A DNA stretch of 64,000 nt from Akkermansiaceae bacterium UBA956 (GCA_002293145.1 DBCO01000020.1:1-64000); one strand, 5' to 3'. Positions 14,580 through 23,543 are shown, counted from the first letter of the stretch. Numbers and translations are program-made. The notes: a model not told the origin generated them from the letters alone.

Positions 14580-17192
14580 TTAATTCCACGGTTGGACCAA
14601 GGTGATCGTAGTGCCTTGGCCGGGTGATGATTGGATGGTAGCATTTCCCGAGTGACGCAGCAAGCGTTGGCGGATGTTTTCGAGTCCATCTCCCAGACTC
14701 GTTGAAGGCGCTGCAAATCCTTGGCCATTGTCAGAAATCTCGAGCGTTAGATTTTCTGTGGTCATGCTAAAGGTCAATGTCACTTGCGTCGCTTGGCTGT
14801 GTTTGACTATGTTGTTGAGACTCTCGCGGACACAGAGAAACAGATCGTGCCGACGCTCTGCATCGATCGCGATGTGTGCGATCGGGGGAATCAAATGAAT
14901 GCGCAAGGGAATGTCTGCTTGCTGGAGAAATTCCTTCGCGTAAGCGCTGAGATATTCCATGATCGAGTCCGATGAATCATGGCGCGGGTTGATCGCCCAT
15001 ACGATTTCATCGAGTGACGTGATCAAGGTATGTGATTTCGCGGCGATGATAGACAGTGCTTTGTTGTCGTGATCGGGATTGTGCATCGCCGCGATTAATG
15101 ATATTTCTGTTAGAGATGCGCCGAGGTCGTCATGCAGATCACGGGCAATCCGAGCGCGCTCATTTTCTTGAGCATTCTTGAGTTTCAGAGATTGAATTCT
15201 TCGCTTCAAACGCATGCGCATTAATGTGGCGGCGATCATCGATGCTAACACCAGCGCGCCGATGGCTGTGGCAAACTGAAACCACGGCTTTTGCCACCAA
15301 TGCGGTTGAATGATCAAGCGAGGTGAGCGGGCCACAGCACTGTGAATGCCATCGCCGTTGATCGCCGCGACTTCGAGTTGATAACTCCCGTATGGCAATG
15401 ATTCGAAGGACAATTCGCGATCTGTGCGCATCGGTTGCCATTTTTTCTGCAGCGGTAAGAGTCTTGTAACGAAGCGGACTTTTTCTGGAGAAATGAGATC
15501 AGGGGAGGAAAAGGCCCAGCGCACACTTTGCGGGCCCGGACCGACGTTGATGGCTTGATTCGAGATCGCGAAGCGCCGATTGTCGATGGTACACGATTCG
15601 ATAAATACTTGCGGAAGTCGACCTTGCTGCAGGAAATTTTCTGGGATCACGTGAGCAATGCCATCCGTGGTCGGCACATAAAGTGATCCATCTTTTGCCT
15701 TAAAGATGCCGGGATGTGTCAAGCCATTACATTCTCTTGTGCTCATGCCATCGGATCGATTTAGCCATAGCACTTGAAGTTCATCGACTTGTTGCGTGAT
15801 TTGCTTGAGTGAGATCCGAAAAATTCCACCGAGAGAGGCGAGCCACAAATGTTCATGATCGTCAACGCATAAGGCCGTAATGCGGGCATCGGGTAGGCCT
15901 GCAGACTCATCGTAGTTGCGCCATGATTGATTGCGGTAGCAGAGCAGTCCACCGCCAAGAGATGCCGCGAGGAGCGTGCCATCGGGCAGACGAAGCATCG
16001 ATGAAATATGCCGATTGCGACTCAAGGGCGGAGGTGATACATCCGTGGCCTGATCTCCTTGATAATGCAAAATGCGACCATCACTCGTGCCCGCATAAAG
16101 CTCATGTTGATTCCCGATCACAGCGCATGTGATCGAGGCTCCAGAAAGAATTTCCGTATCGTTGATTTTGTGAAATGCGCCATCGGCATCAATGTGAGAC
16201 ATGCCGTAAGCTCCGCCGAGGTGCAAGGTCCCATCGTCGGATTCTGCCACAGTATTGATCTTTGATGCCTCTACTTCTTGCGTCAGCGGCACGAACGTTT
16301 GACCCTGGAATATGAAACAAAGTCCCTCCTTGGTGCTGACGATCAGCTGGTTTTTTTTGGTCAGAAAAAAACATGCCACAGCTCGATTTACGCTAGTGCT
16401 CAGAGTTAGCGCGCTTGGTTCCTTGCCCGGAGGCGCGAATGTGATTTCGCCATCGCGTGAAGCGCCCCACCACTGATTCTCATGATCTTGCAAAGCCACA
16501 GAGCATGCGGGGCCGAATTGCGCAACGGGATGGGGCGGTGGATTCACCTTAGTTTCATAAATGGCCAGCAGACCATTGGCTTTCGTAGTTGCCCAGATTA
16601 CCCCGAGCTGGTCTTCGTGAAAATCAGCGATCTTATAATTTTGGCTTTGCGAGGAAACGGTGATTGGTAGCGCAGCATCATCCGCGAGCTGCACCATAAT
16701 TTGCTGATTCTGATCTTGATACCAAGTTCGGCCTTTGCGATCTGTGAAGCGAGTATTATCAGTAGGTTTGATCTTGATCTCGGGCGCAGATGCAGAGTCA
16801 GCGCGAGTCAATTTCCCATCTGCCGAGTATCGCCAAAGGTCCTCGCCTTTATGAATCAAAACCGCGCCATTTTCTTGCTCAGTTACGGAATACACTTCAT
16901 TGCTCTTGAATCCTGGGGATGGTTCCATGACCGGAATCAGTTCACCGTGGTCAATGAAAAAAAGCCCACCATACGATTGTGCGACCCAGATTTGATTGTG
17001 ACACTGGTAGATTTGCCGAACAGGATTGTACCAAATTTCGTCGCTGGAGAGATTCGGCATGTAGAATCGATTCCCATCAAATCGTACTAAACCTTCAGCG
17101 GTGCCGATCCACAAGTATCCTTGTTCATCTTTTAAAATCGCACGGATCACATTGCCTGGCAGACCATCCTCGGATTGCCAACTTTTCACCAC
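14580..17192 (-). CDS. Reg_prop/Y_Y_Y sensor histidine kinase (NarX-type HisKA_3)
   Basis: 870 residues from GTG 17192. Periplasmic two-component propeller repeats (about 1-530; units such as LWIGTAEGLVRFDG and LWLASLGGIFRI) are followed by a Y_Y_Y domain (about 560-630), one membrane helix (about 638-660), HisKA_3 with phospho-His687 (ARDLHDDLGASL) and an HATPase with DNGQGF (821-826). It is a hybrid-less sensor pairing with the regulator at 13925. Oddity: the frame stays open for 40 codons upstream, back to the chrA stop (17313-17315). This stretch encodes a signal-peptide-like segment (KTWIAILLGFLTFSCIAKDQ), but it contains no ATG, GTG or TTG. The exported protein would need a non-canonical ATT/ATC/ATA start, or the GTG start gives a form without a signal peptide. 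Confidence 0.88.
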   Translation of the reverse strand: MVKSWQSEDGLPGNVIRAILKDEQGYLWIGTAEGLVRFDGNRFYMPNLSSDEIWYNPVRQIYQCHNQIWVAQSYGGLFFIDHGELIPVMEPSPGFKSNEVYSVTEQENGAVLIHKGEDLWRYSADGKLTRADSASAPEIKIKPTDNTRFTDRKGRTWYQDQNQQIMVQLADDAALPITVSSQSQNYKIADFHEDQLGVIWATTKANGLLAIYETKVNPPPHPVAQFGPACSVALQDHENQWWGASRDGEITFAPPGKEPSALTLSTSVNRAVACFFLTKKNQLIVSTKEGLCFIFQGQTFVPLTQEVEASKINTVAESDDGTLHLGGAYGMSHIDADGAFHKINDTEILSGASITCAVIGNQHELYAGTSDGRILHYQGDQATDVSPPPLSRNRHISSMLRLPDGTLLAASLGGGLLCYRNQSWRNYDESAGLPDARITALCVDDHEHLWLASLGGIFRISLKQITQQVDELQVLWLNRSDGMSTRECNGLTHPGIFKAKDGSLYVPTTDGIAHVIPENFLQQGRLPQVFIESCTIDNRRFAISNQAINVGPGPQSVRWAFSSPDLISPEKVRFVTRLLPLQKKWQPMRTDRELSFESLPYGSYQLEVAAINGDGIHSAVARSPRLIIQPHWWQKPWFQFATAIGALVLASMIAATLMRMRLKRRIQSLKLKNAQENERARIARDLHDDLGASLTEISLIAAMHNPDHDNKALSIIAAKSHTLITSLDEIVWAINPRHDSSDSIMEYLSAYAKEFLQQADIPLRIHLIPPIAHIAIDAERRHDLFLCVRESLNNIVKHSQATQVTLTFSMTTENLTLEISDNGQGFAAPSTSLGDGLENIRQRLLRHSGNATIQSSPGQGTTITLVQPWN

Positions 17193-17312
17193 AAAGCGCG
17201 GTATCTGATCTTTGGCAATGCAAGAAAAAGTGAGAAATCCGAGGAGTATGGCGATCCAAGTTTTGATAAAGTCGATCCTACAAATGAAGAGCTTAGCTGG
17301 GCAAGACGAAAT

Positions 17313-18596
17313 TTACAACATGACCCACGAACTCAATCCACAGATTGCTATAATTGTCATGATATTGATTTTACCATAGCGAATGGCCAAAAATGCCGCT
17401 GCGCTCAGGATGATCAATGGCCACTCAATATGTGTTTGTTGGTTTTCGGTAATGAACAAAATCTGTCTCGTCAAGGTCAGCAGCAATTGAGCAATCACGC
17501 CGACTACGGCTGCGGAAATCGCCTGCATCATGGCGCGCAGTCGCGGGTGATTACCGATCGTCTCGATGTGCGGTGCGCCCAGAAACACAAACAAAAAGCA
17601 CGGAACAAAAGTGCACCAGACCGTCAGTGTGGCAGCGATCCATGCGGCGATTGCTGCTGGCAAATGACCTGGCGCGTGCCATGCTCCTGTGAAGCCGACA
17701 AATTCCAGCACCATGATCAACGGCCCCGGTGTGGTCTCGGCAAGTGCTAGACCTGCGATCATTTGCTCGTGCGTTAACCAATGATGATGCTCGACAGCCT
17801 GTTGTGCGACGTAGGGTAATACTGCATAAGCTCCGCCAAAAGTAACCATCGCCGCTTTGCTGAAAAAGACGCCCATCTGCGTGATCGCATGGTCTTTCCC
17901 GAGTTGTAAAACGCAGATCAACAGTGGCGTGATCCATGCGGCAAGGCCCACTGCACTAATGTGCACAGCGCGCTTCCACGTAGGACTAGTGGAGTGAGCG
18001 AGATCAATCGCAGAAGTCACGCTCGCTGCTTGATGCTCGATTTTTTCTCGCAAAAAATAGCCCAAGATCGCTGCACCGAAGATAATCCAAAAAAACGACA
18101 CATGCGCGAGAACGAGCAGAAAAAATGCGGTTATTGCGATCGCGTAATGCATAGCATGGCGTAGGGATTTTTTTCCGATCCGTAAAACTGCATCTAGCAC
18201 CAAGGCGATGGCTGCTGCGAGTAAGCCTGAAAGAATCGGCTGAACGGCTGGCATGCTTGCGCCGTTCACATACATCCAGCTCAAACCCAGCATGATGAAG
18301 TACGAGGGCAAAATGAACCAAATCCCTGCAGCAAAGGCTCCCTTAGCCCCATGCATGCGCCAACCGAGATAGGTGGCAAGCTGTTGTGCTTCGGGCCCGG
18401 GGAGTAGCAGGCAAAAATTCAAGGCATGGCGGAAATGACTCTCGCTGAGCCAGCGCCGCTTCTCCACAATCTCGCGATGTATCAGCGCGATCTGCGCAGC
18501 CGGACCTCCGAAGCTGATGAACCCTAATTTGATCCAAAAACGCAACGATTCCCTGAAGCTAGGTACTTGTTTTTCGCTCGATGTTTCATCGGTCAC
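17313..18596 (-). CDS. chrA: chromate transporter ChrA (two-domain CHR family)
   Basis: 427-residue inner-membrane protein with two homologous CHR halves. The first half has the signature GFISFGGPAAQIALIHREIV and LLPGPEAQQLATYLGWR. The second has MVTFGGAYAVLPYVAQQAV and LAETTPGPLIMVLEFVGF. Members export chromate driven by the membrane potential. The stop codon is followed in the same frame by the leader-like sequence of the sensor kinase, suggesting one transcription unit with the two-component pair. Upstream, a terminator separates it from efp. Confidence 0.92.
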   Translation of the reverse strand: MTDETSSEKQVPSFRESLRFWIKLGFISFGGPAAQIALIHREIVEKRRWLSESHFRHALNFCLLLPGPEAQQLATYLGWRMHGAKGAFAAGIWFILPSYFIMLGLSWMYVNGASMPAVQPILSGLLAAAIALVLDAVLRIGKKSLRHAMHYAIAITAFFLLVLAHVSFFWIIFGAAILGYFLREKIEHQAASVTSAIDLAHSTSPTWKRAVHISAVGLAAWITPLLICVLQLGKDHAITQMGVFFSKAAMVTFGGAYAVLPYVAQQAVEHHHWLTHEQMIAGLALAETTPGPLIMVLEFVGFTGAWHAPGHLPAAIAAWIAATLTVWCTFVPCFLFVFLGAPHIETIGNHPRLRAMMQAISAAVVGVIAQLLLTLTRQILFITENQQTHIEWPLIILSAAAFLAIRYGKINIMTIIAICGLSSWVML

Positions 18597-18630
18597 GCCA
18601 ACATTCTAGTCAGAGTACGCTGTGTGAAAA

Positions 18631-18661
18631 CAAAAAAAGCGGACATTACTGCCCACTTTTT
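18631..18661 (-). terminator. intrinsic terminator of efp
   Basis: Read on the minus strand: AGTGGGCA - GTAA loop - TGTCCGCT (18657-18638), an 8-bp stem with two G-U pairs, preceded by an A-run and followed by T7. Located between the efp stop and the chrA start. Confidence 0.75.
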
Positions 18662-18681
18662 GTTGCGCGTTGGCTTAAAAA

Positions 18682-19245
18682 TCAAGCGCGACCGAGGTAG
18701 CTGCCGTCTTCGGTTTTTACGATCAGTTTTTCACCTGGATTGATGAAAAGAGGAACCTGCATCGAGAGGCCCGTTTCCATGATCGCGGCTTTGTAAACGT
18801 TGTTAGCGGAGTCGCCTTTGACACCCTCGGGAGAATCGGCCACGATCATCACCATCGACGGTGGTAGCTCTACAGCAGCAACGTTCGAGTCTGTGAACAG
18901 GAGAGTGTAGGTGTGGCCCTCGATCAAATAATTTTTCACAGGAGCGATGAGGTCACCATGGACAACAACGTCCTCATAGGTTTCGTTGTTGAGGAAGTGG
19001 TAGCCGCTGGAATCCTTGTAGGAATACTCATGCGGGATGCGCTCAAGCAAAACGCTGTCCATCGAGTCGTTCGATGTCATGCGCAAGTTGAAAACTTTCT
19101 GTGTGTTGACGCTGCGAACAGACATCTGCACGTAGGAGGCCATGCGAGGAGGAGTTTTGAGTTCGTGACTGATCACGATGCAGACTTCGTTGTTGTGACG
19201 GAGCGCGTGTCCTTTGCGGAGATTGATGACGGGAGTGCTAGCCAT
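18682..19245 (-). CDS. efp: elongation factor P
   Basis: 187 residues from ATG 19245. EF-P rescues ribosomes stalled on polyproline. The KOW-like domain I, the EYSYKD...YHFLNNETYED domain II and the C-terminal OB domain (ADSPEGVKGDSANNVYKAAIMETG) are all present. The tip-of-loop residue that is modified in other EF-Ps (Lys34 in E. coli) aligns with Arg34 in KTPPRMAS. An Arg fits either EarP-type rhamnosylation or an unmodified class. The longer frame to 19299 adds a non-conserved leader and is not preferred. Confidence 0.92.
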   Translation of the reverse strand: MASTPVINLRKGHALRHNNEVCIVISHELKTPPRMASYVQMSVRSVNTQKVFNLRMTSNDSMDSVLLERIPHEYSYKDSSGYHFLNNETYEDVVVHGDLIAPVKNYLIEGHTYTLLFTDSNVAAVELPPSMVMIVADSPEGVKGDSANNVYKAAIMETGLSMQVPLFINPGEKLIVKTEDGSYLGRA

Positions 19246-19320
19246 GTGTTTGGTGTGAGTTGAGGCAGCGGGTATATACTTGACAGTCGGAGGTGGCAAG
19301 CTTTTTCACGCTAATCTCAG

Positions 19321-19912
19321 TCACAACTCATAAAATCGGCGCAACTTTTTTTCTATGAAAGTTTTTAGGATGGATTTGAAGGTTGATTTCAAGCGCTTAG
19401 TTTTTTGATGATTTGGGATGCTAATGATGCGGTTTGGGTGAGTGAGAGTGGAATAGGTTTTGCCCGTTTCCCATTCTTCAGAGGTTTCCATTCCGATGGC
19501 CGTGACGAGCTCGGCCAGTCGGGTTTCTGCGTGAGCTAGGTCCTGTGAGTTGAAGCAACCGCGCATATCGGCGGCCACGGAAGCGCGCATGGCGAGCTTT
19601 GTCGTAGTTGGCATCAAAGAAGATGTAGGTAATTTCGGGCAGTGCGCGATTGCGTCAAAGCTGGAATTTGGTGTCAAGTTCAGTAGTGAGGCGCGAGACC
19701 TCGCAAAAGGTGGCTTTCATGCCGCAGAGCTTCTCCATTAATGCTGTAACGCGGCGGGTAGAAACGCCTTGGAGATGCATTTCGGCGATTGCTACTTTAA
19801 GATGGCGGGCGCGTCCGAGGATCATAGCGGTATCGACGAGCATTTCGGTCATGGTTGGTGTCTGGTTAGATTTTGACACCTCCATAATCCATCGATGGCC
19901 GATCAGTAACAA
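19321..19912 (-). pseudogene. IS256 (mutator) family transposase remnant
   Basis: Two minus-strand fragments in different frames. 19912-19655 encodes the start of the catalytic region (AIAEMHLQGVSTRRVTALMEKLCG, typical of IS256 family transposases). 19590-19420 encodes a later segment (MRGCFNSQDLAHAETRLAELV, matching the family's C-terminal helix region). In between, a third frame reads YIFFDANYDK, like the DATYxKVR strand. Frameshifts, and a central deletion relative to the roughly 400-residue family length, show decay. Terminal inverted repeats not identified. Confidence 0.8.
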
Positions 19913-20050
19913 TCTCCGAATTTAGGCCAAAGAGGGGGCTGCGACCGTCACCTTGGCCGATTCCGCTACAGCACCATCGCCCAATGTGCCGGCTTGCTTG
20001 TGCTATGCACTTTTACAGACGATATGGTTCACTCAATACGATTTTTTTGA
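19913..20050. other. intergenic, nothing identified
   Basis: Between the transposase remnant and the anti-sigma gene. It may contain the left part of the decayed insertion sequence. No ORF, hairpin or promoter could be supported. Confidence 0.3.
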
Positions 20051-21094
20051 CTATTTTTGCGGACGATCGAGAATGATGTTTCTAGTCTCGGGAATGCTTG
20101 GATTTTCCACAGGATCTTGGGTTATGAGAAATCGGTCAGGAATCAGCCCGGTGGAGCCGAGTTGGAAGTCAAATGTTTCTGATTGCCCAATCTCACCAGG
20201 CAAGGTGCCGACGAGCACAGGTTCTTCTGTCTGGTCGTTCTTCACCCATAAATAGTAAGCCTGACCGTCTAGGGGAGATGGCAAATTGCTCACGATCAAT
20301 TTACCGACATCGCGCGCTGAGTCGTAGACGGGGACGGCAATTGACTGATTGATCGCTGTATTTTCGGCAACGAGCGGACTGGCAATCTGAGGAAACGAAT
20401 CCCCCCGCGGTGCTGCGGCGAGGGGGCTATTGCCTTGTGATAGTAACGCACCGAGTAAAGGCTCATCAATTGTTACCATCGCTGGGTCAGCATCGGGGTG
20501 GGTTAGTTTCATGATGATTGGCCAAGAAATGCCATCGTAGGCGACAAGGCGCTCGGTATCACGTTCGGCCAGAACCGAAACTTTTGCGCGCAGCGTTTCG
20601 ATCTCTTGAATCAAGCTGCGTTGTTGCGAGCGCATCGATTCTTGTATAGCTTGTAGATTTTGTTCAGCGTGAACTCGCTCATTCACTTGAGCAATTTCTT
20701 CTTTTGCGGCAGGTGAGCTATCTGCGACAGGCAAAGGCATTTCTTTTTGTTCGGCGATCAACGGTTTGGGTAAGCTGGGTGCTGGATCATTCACATTGAC
20801 GACTTCGCGGCGTGAATCGATCAGGAAAAATCCTGCAAAAACCATTGCCGCTGCAGCCCAACCAGACCACGCGAGTAGTCGCATGCGTCGCAGCGAACGC
20901 ACGGGAGCATCGATGCGCCATTGAATGGCATTTTGGATGGTAGTAGATGGATAGATAGGCTTGCTGCCATCCACCGCGATGACTGCGGAAACGGCATCGA
21001 CCCAGCGTTGCTGTTCGCGTTCGCTAGCAGTGGGGTTGATTAGTGGATCGTCTATGCCAAAGGAGGAATAGGTAGTTGAATCGTCAGAGTTCAT
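20051..21094 (-). CDS. RskA-like anti-sigma factor
   Basis: 347 residues. Cytoplasmic N-terminal part (1-70), one membrane helix (about 72-92, WSGWAAAAMVFAGFFLI), a predicted coiled coil (about 130-180) and an extracytoplasmic domain of the anti-sigma-K factor type (GKLIVSNLPSPLDGQAYYLWV...). The His/Cys motif of zinc-binding anti-sigma domains was not seen. It starts inside the 3' end of the sigma gene (11-nt overlap), so the two are translationally coupled, and it presumably sequesters that sigma factor at the membrane. Signal unknown. Confidence 0.85.
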   Translation of the reverse strand: MNSDDSTTYSSFGIDDPLINPTASEREQQRWVDAVSAVIAVDGSKPIYPSTTIQNAIQWRIDAPVRSLRRMRLLAWSGWAAAAMVFAGFFLIDSRREVVNVNDPAPSLPKPLIAEQKEMPLPVADSSPAAKEEIAQVNERVHAEQNLQAIQESMRSQQRSLIQEIETLRAKVSVLAERDTERLVAYDGISWPIIMKLTHPDADPAMVTIDEPLLGALLSQGNSPLAAAPRGDSFPQIASPLVAENTAINQSIAVPVYDSARDVGKLIVSNLPSPLDGQAYYLWVKNDQTEEPVLVGTLPGEIGQSETFDFQLGSTGLIPDRFLITQDPVENPSIPETRNIILDRPQK

Positions 21095-21692
21095 GATCAG
21101 ACAGAATGTTTTTGAGTTTTTCCAGAGCGCGACGTAGCCGATTTTTCACTGTACCCAGCGGGGTTTGCAGGTGTCCAGATATTTCCGAGTGAGTGTATTC
21201 AAGAAATACTGCGAGTTCGAGACAGCGTCGTTCGTCAGGGGGCAACTGTTTCATCGCATGGCGAACAGCAAAAAAGGTATCTTGCGAGAGAATGAGAGGA
21301 TCACAGGGAATGTCAGCAGCGGGAGATGCATCGAAGGAATATTGCATGCTTCGGTCGCGCTTCTGCCGACTATGATAACGGATGCGATCGATGCACAAAC
21401 TGCGCACAATGGCAAAGCCCCAAACGAATGCTTGGGAACGCCCGGGATCATAGGATGCCGCGCGATGCCAGATTTTCACGAACGCATCCTGCACCACCTC
21501 TTCGGCCTCTTGTCGTTGACCAAGCATGCGCATGGCAATGCCCAGCAAGGTTGGTGCCCAGAGATTGTATAGCGTATCGAAGGCAAATCGATCTTGCTCT
21601 CCCACCTGAAAAAGCAGACGCGCTACAAGATCCTCGCCGTGGGAAGAAGGCGTGACATCAGATTCTGGTAAGGCGTGTAAATGCGGGCGCAT
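21084..21692 (-). CDS. ECF-type RNA polymerase sigma factor (SigK-like)
   Basis: 202 residues. Region 2 (about 30-105) has DAFVKIWHRAASYDPGRSQAFVWGFAIVRSLCIDRIR, close to the SigK/SigL group. Region 4 (about 145-200) has LPPDERRCLELAVFLEYTHSEISGHLQTPLGTVKNRLRRAL. It overlaps the anti-sigma gene by 11 nt. The AT-rich stretch upstream (21693-21840) may hold an autoregulated promoter, but no consensus is visible. Confidence 0.92.
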   Translation of the reverse strand: MRPHLHALPESDVTPSSHGEDLVARLLFQVGEQDRFAFDTLYNLWAPTLLGIAMRMLGQRQEAEEVVQDAFVKIWHRAASYDPGRSQAFVWGFAIVRSLCIDRIRYHSRQKRDRSMQYSFDASPAADIPCDPLILSQDTFFAVRHAMKQLPPDERRCLELAVFLEYTHSEISGHLQTPLGTVKNRLRRALEKLKNILSDHEL

Positions 21693-21841
21693 GGAATGAA
21701 TATTTGCAAGACTAGACTGGTTGAATCGTTAAAAAAGAGCAATCCAAAAATATCTTCGACAAAACACACAATGTTGGATCAGCAAATTCGAAAAAATCTT
21801 ACAATAATGGGGTCAGTCCTTGGATATGCGCATTTTTTCAA

Positions 21842-21960
21842 TCGCACTATTCTTGAAGCGTCGCGTTGCTCCGCGAGAAACGCTTTCTGTGGGGGCGTCC
21901 CACGATTGAAATCGTGGGCTCAGGGTTGAGTCGTCGCGATGCGACGGGGAAGGTGGTTTG
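21842..21960. repeat. REP-like palindromic intergenic element
   Basis: CCCACGATT (21899-21907) and AATCGTGGG (21910-21918) form a perfect 9-bp stem with a 2-nt loop. GC-rich half-palindromes flank it (GCGTCGCG near 21858; GTCGTCGCGATGCGACG at 21931-21947). The form is that of dispersed REP/RAYT-type elements. Only one copy was noticed in this window. The rest of 21693-22009 shows nothing further. Confidence 0.5.
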
Positions 21961-22009
21961 TGTGGGAAGAGAGGGGTGGATTGAAGCGGACTGAAGACCG
22001 CGCTGCGTT

Positions 22010-22912
22010 TTACTTCCCATCAATCGACTGGGTTTTTTTGTCTTTGAGGGATGCTTCGAGGAACTCGATGATGGCGTCGGCGACATTTTTGTTGGTGGAT
22101 TTTTCGATGCCTTCGAGGCCAGGGGATGAGTTGACTTCCATGACTAGGGGGCCGCGAGCGGAGCGGAGGAGATCGACGCCGGCGAGGTGTAGGCCCATGA
22201 TTTTGGCGGAGCGGATGGCGGTTTTGCGTTCCTCGGCGCTGATCTTGACTTTTTTCGCCTGACCACCGCGATGCAGGTTGGAGCGGAATTCACCATCGAT
22301 GCCTTGGCGGATCATCGAGGCGACGACTTTTTTCCCGAGCACGATGCAGCGGATGTCGGAACCTTTGGACTCGGCGATGTATTCCTGGACTAAGATGTCT
22401 GCGCGCACTTCCTTGAAGGCCTCGATGACGGATTCTGCAGCTTTTTTGGTCTCTGCTAAGACGACGCCCATGCCTTGGGTGCCTTGGAGGAGCTTGACGA
22501 CGAGCGGTGCTCCGCCGCACATACTGATGAGTTCATTGGTGGCATCGATGGAGTGCGCAAAGCCGGTGACGGGGAGACCGATGCCTTTTTTGGCGAGGAG
22601 TTGTAGGCTGCGCAATTTATCGCGCGAGCGGGAGATGGCGACGCTGTCGTTGAGGGTGAAAACGCCCATCATTTCGAATTGTCGGACTACGGCATTTCCA
22701 TAGGCGGTGTGTTGGACGGCGATGCGGGGGATAATGGCATCGGCGTGTAATTCTTCGCCTTCGAGGTAGATGCGTGGCTTGCTGGAGGTGATGTTCATGT
22801 AGCAGCGCAAGTAATCGACGACGCGGACTTTGTGGCCGCGGGCCTCGGCGGCCTGAACGAGAGCTTGGGTGCTGTAAAGAGCGGGGTTGCGCGAGAGGAT
22901 GATGAGATTCAT
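22010..22912 (-). CDS. rimK: RimK-family ATP-grasp ligase (glutamate ligase-like)
   Basis: 300 residues from ATG 22912. ATP-grasp fold: N-terminal domain (MNLIILSRNP...), a central domain with the ATP-binding motif VVKLLQGTQGMGVVLAE, and C-terminal AGVDLLRSARGPLVMEVNSSPGLEGIE carrying the metal-binding Glu/Asn pair. RimK adds glutamates to ribosomal protein S6 in E. coli, but relatives modify other peptides, so the substrate here is open. The start overlaps the stop of the protease-like gene (ATGA, 4 nt), showing tight coupling. The longer frame to 23074 lies over the protease gene and is rejected. Confidence 0.9.
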   Translation of the reverse strand: MNLIILSRNPALYSTQALVQAAEARGHKVRVVDYLRCYMNITSSKPRIYLEGEELHADAIIPRIAVQHTAYGNAVVRQFEMMGVFTLNDSVAISRSRDKLRSLQLLAKKGIGLPVTGFAHSIDATNELISMCGGAPLVVKLLQGTQGMGVVLAETKKAAESVIEAFKEVRADILVQEYIAESKGSDIRCIVLGKKVVASMIRQGIDGEFRSNLHRGGQAKKVKISAEERKTAIRSAKIMGLHLAGVDLLRSARGPLVMEVNSSPGLEGIEKSTNKNVADAIIEFLEASLKDKKTQSIDGK

Positions 22913-23466
22913 GAAGATGGAGGTGTGGAGGATGGTTGGGGAAAGTGGGCAAGTCCGCCGAGGAGGTAGTCGGACTGGGGATCGATGCAGAAATAGCCTG
23001 ACATGGCGCGGCGACCGAGAAGCACGGGGTATTTCATGCGCGAGCGGTTGGCAAGTGTGAGTTCGATGGTGCAATTCAAGCCGCCAGGAAAAAGAGCCGT
23101 GGTGATGATGACGATGCGTGGGTGCTTGTGGCCGGTGGAGCTTTTGATTTTTTTGCTATGAGCGATTAGTGCGTGGCAGGGGATGAGTTGGTGATCGCGA
23201 TCGCGGGTGCAAAAGCTCACGGATTTGCCATCGGCAGAGACGGTGATTTGTTCGGCGTGGAGGGTGGATGTGCGGGCTCCGCTATCGGACTTGGCGATGA
23301 TGGGTGGGATGTTGAGGTCGGGGAAGGCGAGCCATTCGTTGCGGCCGATGAGCAATCGCGGATGAGAGCTGAGCTTGGTGGGCAGCTCAAGCCCGGCCGC
23401 GAGATCCGCCGCGGAGAGCGGGGAAAACGAGCGATTAGCTTGCCATGTTCCGTGGTTGTGATGCAT
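22909..23466 (-). CDS. retropepsin-like putative ATP-dependent zinc protease (RimK-associated)
   Basis: 185 residues of the family annotated as putative ATP-dependent zinc protease, a retropepsin-like aspartic protease fold. Key element: AKSDSGARTSTLHA with catalytic-type Asp61, preceded by LIGRNEWLAFPDL and followed by the flap-like and LLGRRAMSG segments. Commonly adjacent to rimK-like ligases, where it may trim or recycle the modification. Here it is upstream of rimK with a 4-nt overlap. No signal peptide is seen. Actual activity is not established from sequence. Confidence 0.82.
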   Translation of the reverse strand: MHHNHGTWQANRSFSPLSAADLAAGLELPTKLSSHPRLLIGRNEWLAFPDLNIPPIIAKSDSGARTSTLHAEQITVSADGKSVSFCTRDRDHQLIPCHALIAHSKKIKSSTGHKHPRIVIITTALFPGGLNCTIELTLANRSRMKYPVLLGRRAMSGYFCIDPQSDYLLGGLAHFPQPSSTPPSS

Positions 23467-23543
23467 CAGGCGCGGAGATCAATGTAGCATAGTTGGTGGG
23501 ATGTGGGGAATTATTTTGTGGCGAAAGCGTCAGGATCTGAGTT

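Noticed and set aside
17175..17750. 191-codon plus-strand frame opposite chrA
   Set aside because: Cys/Gln/His-rich antisense frame with no protein-like regularity; chrA explains the region.
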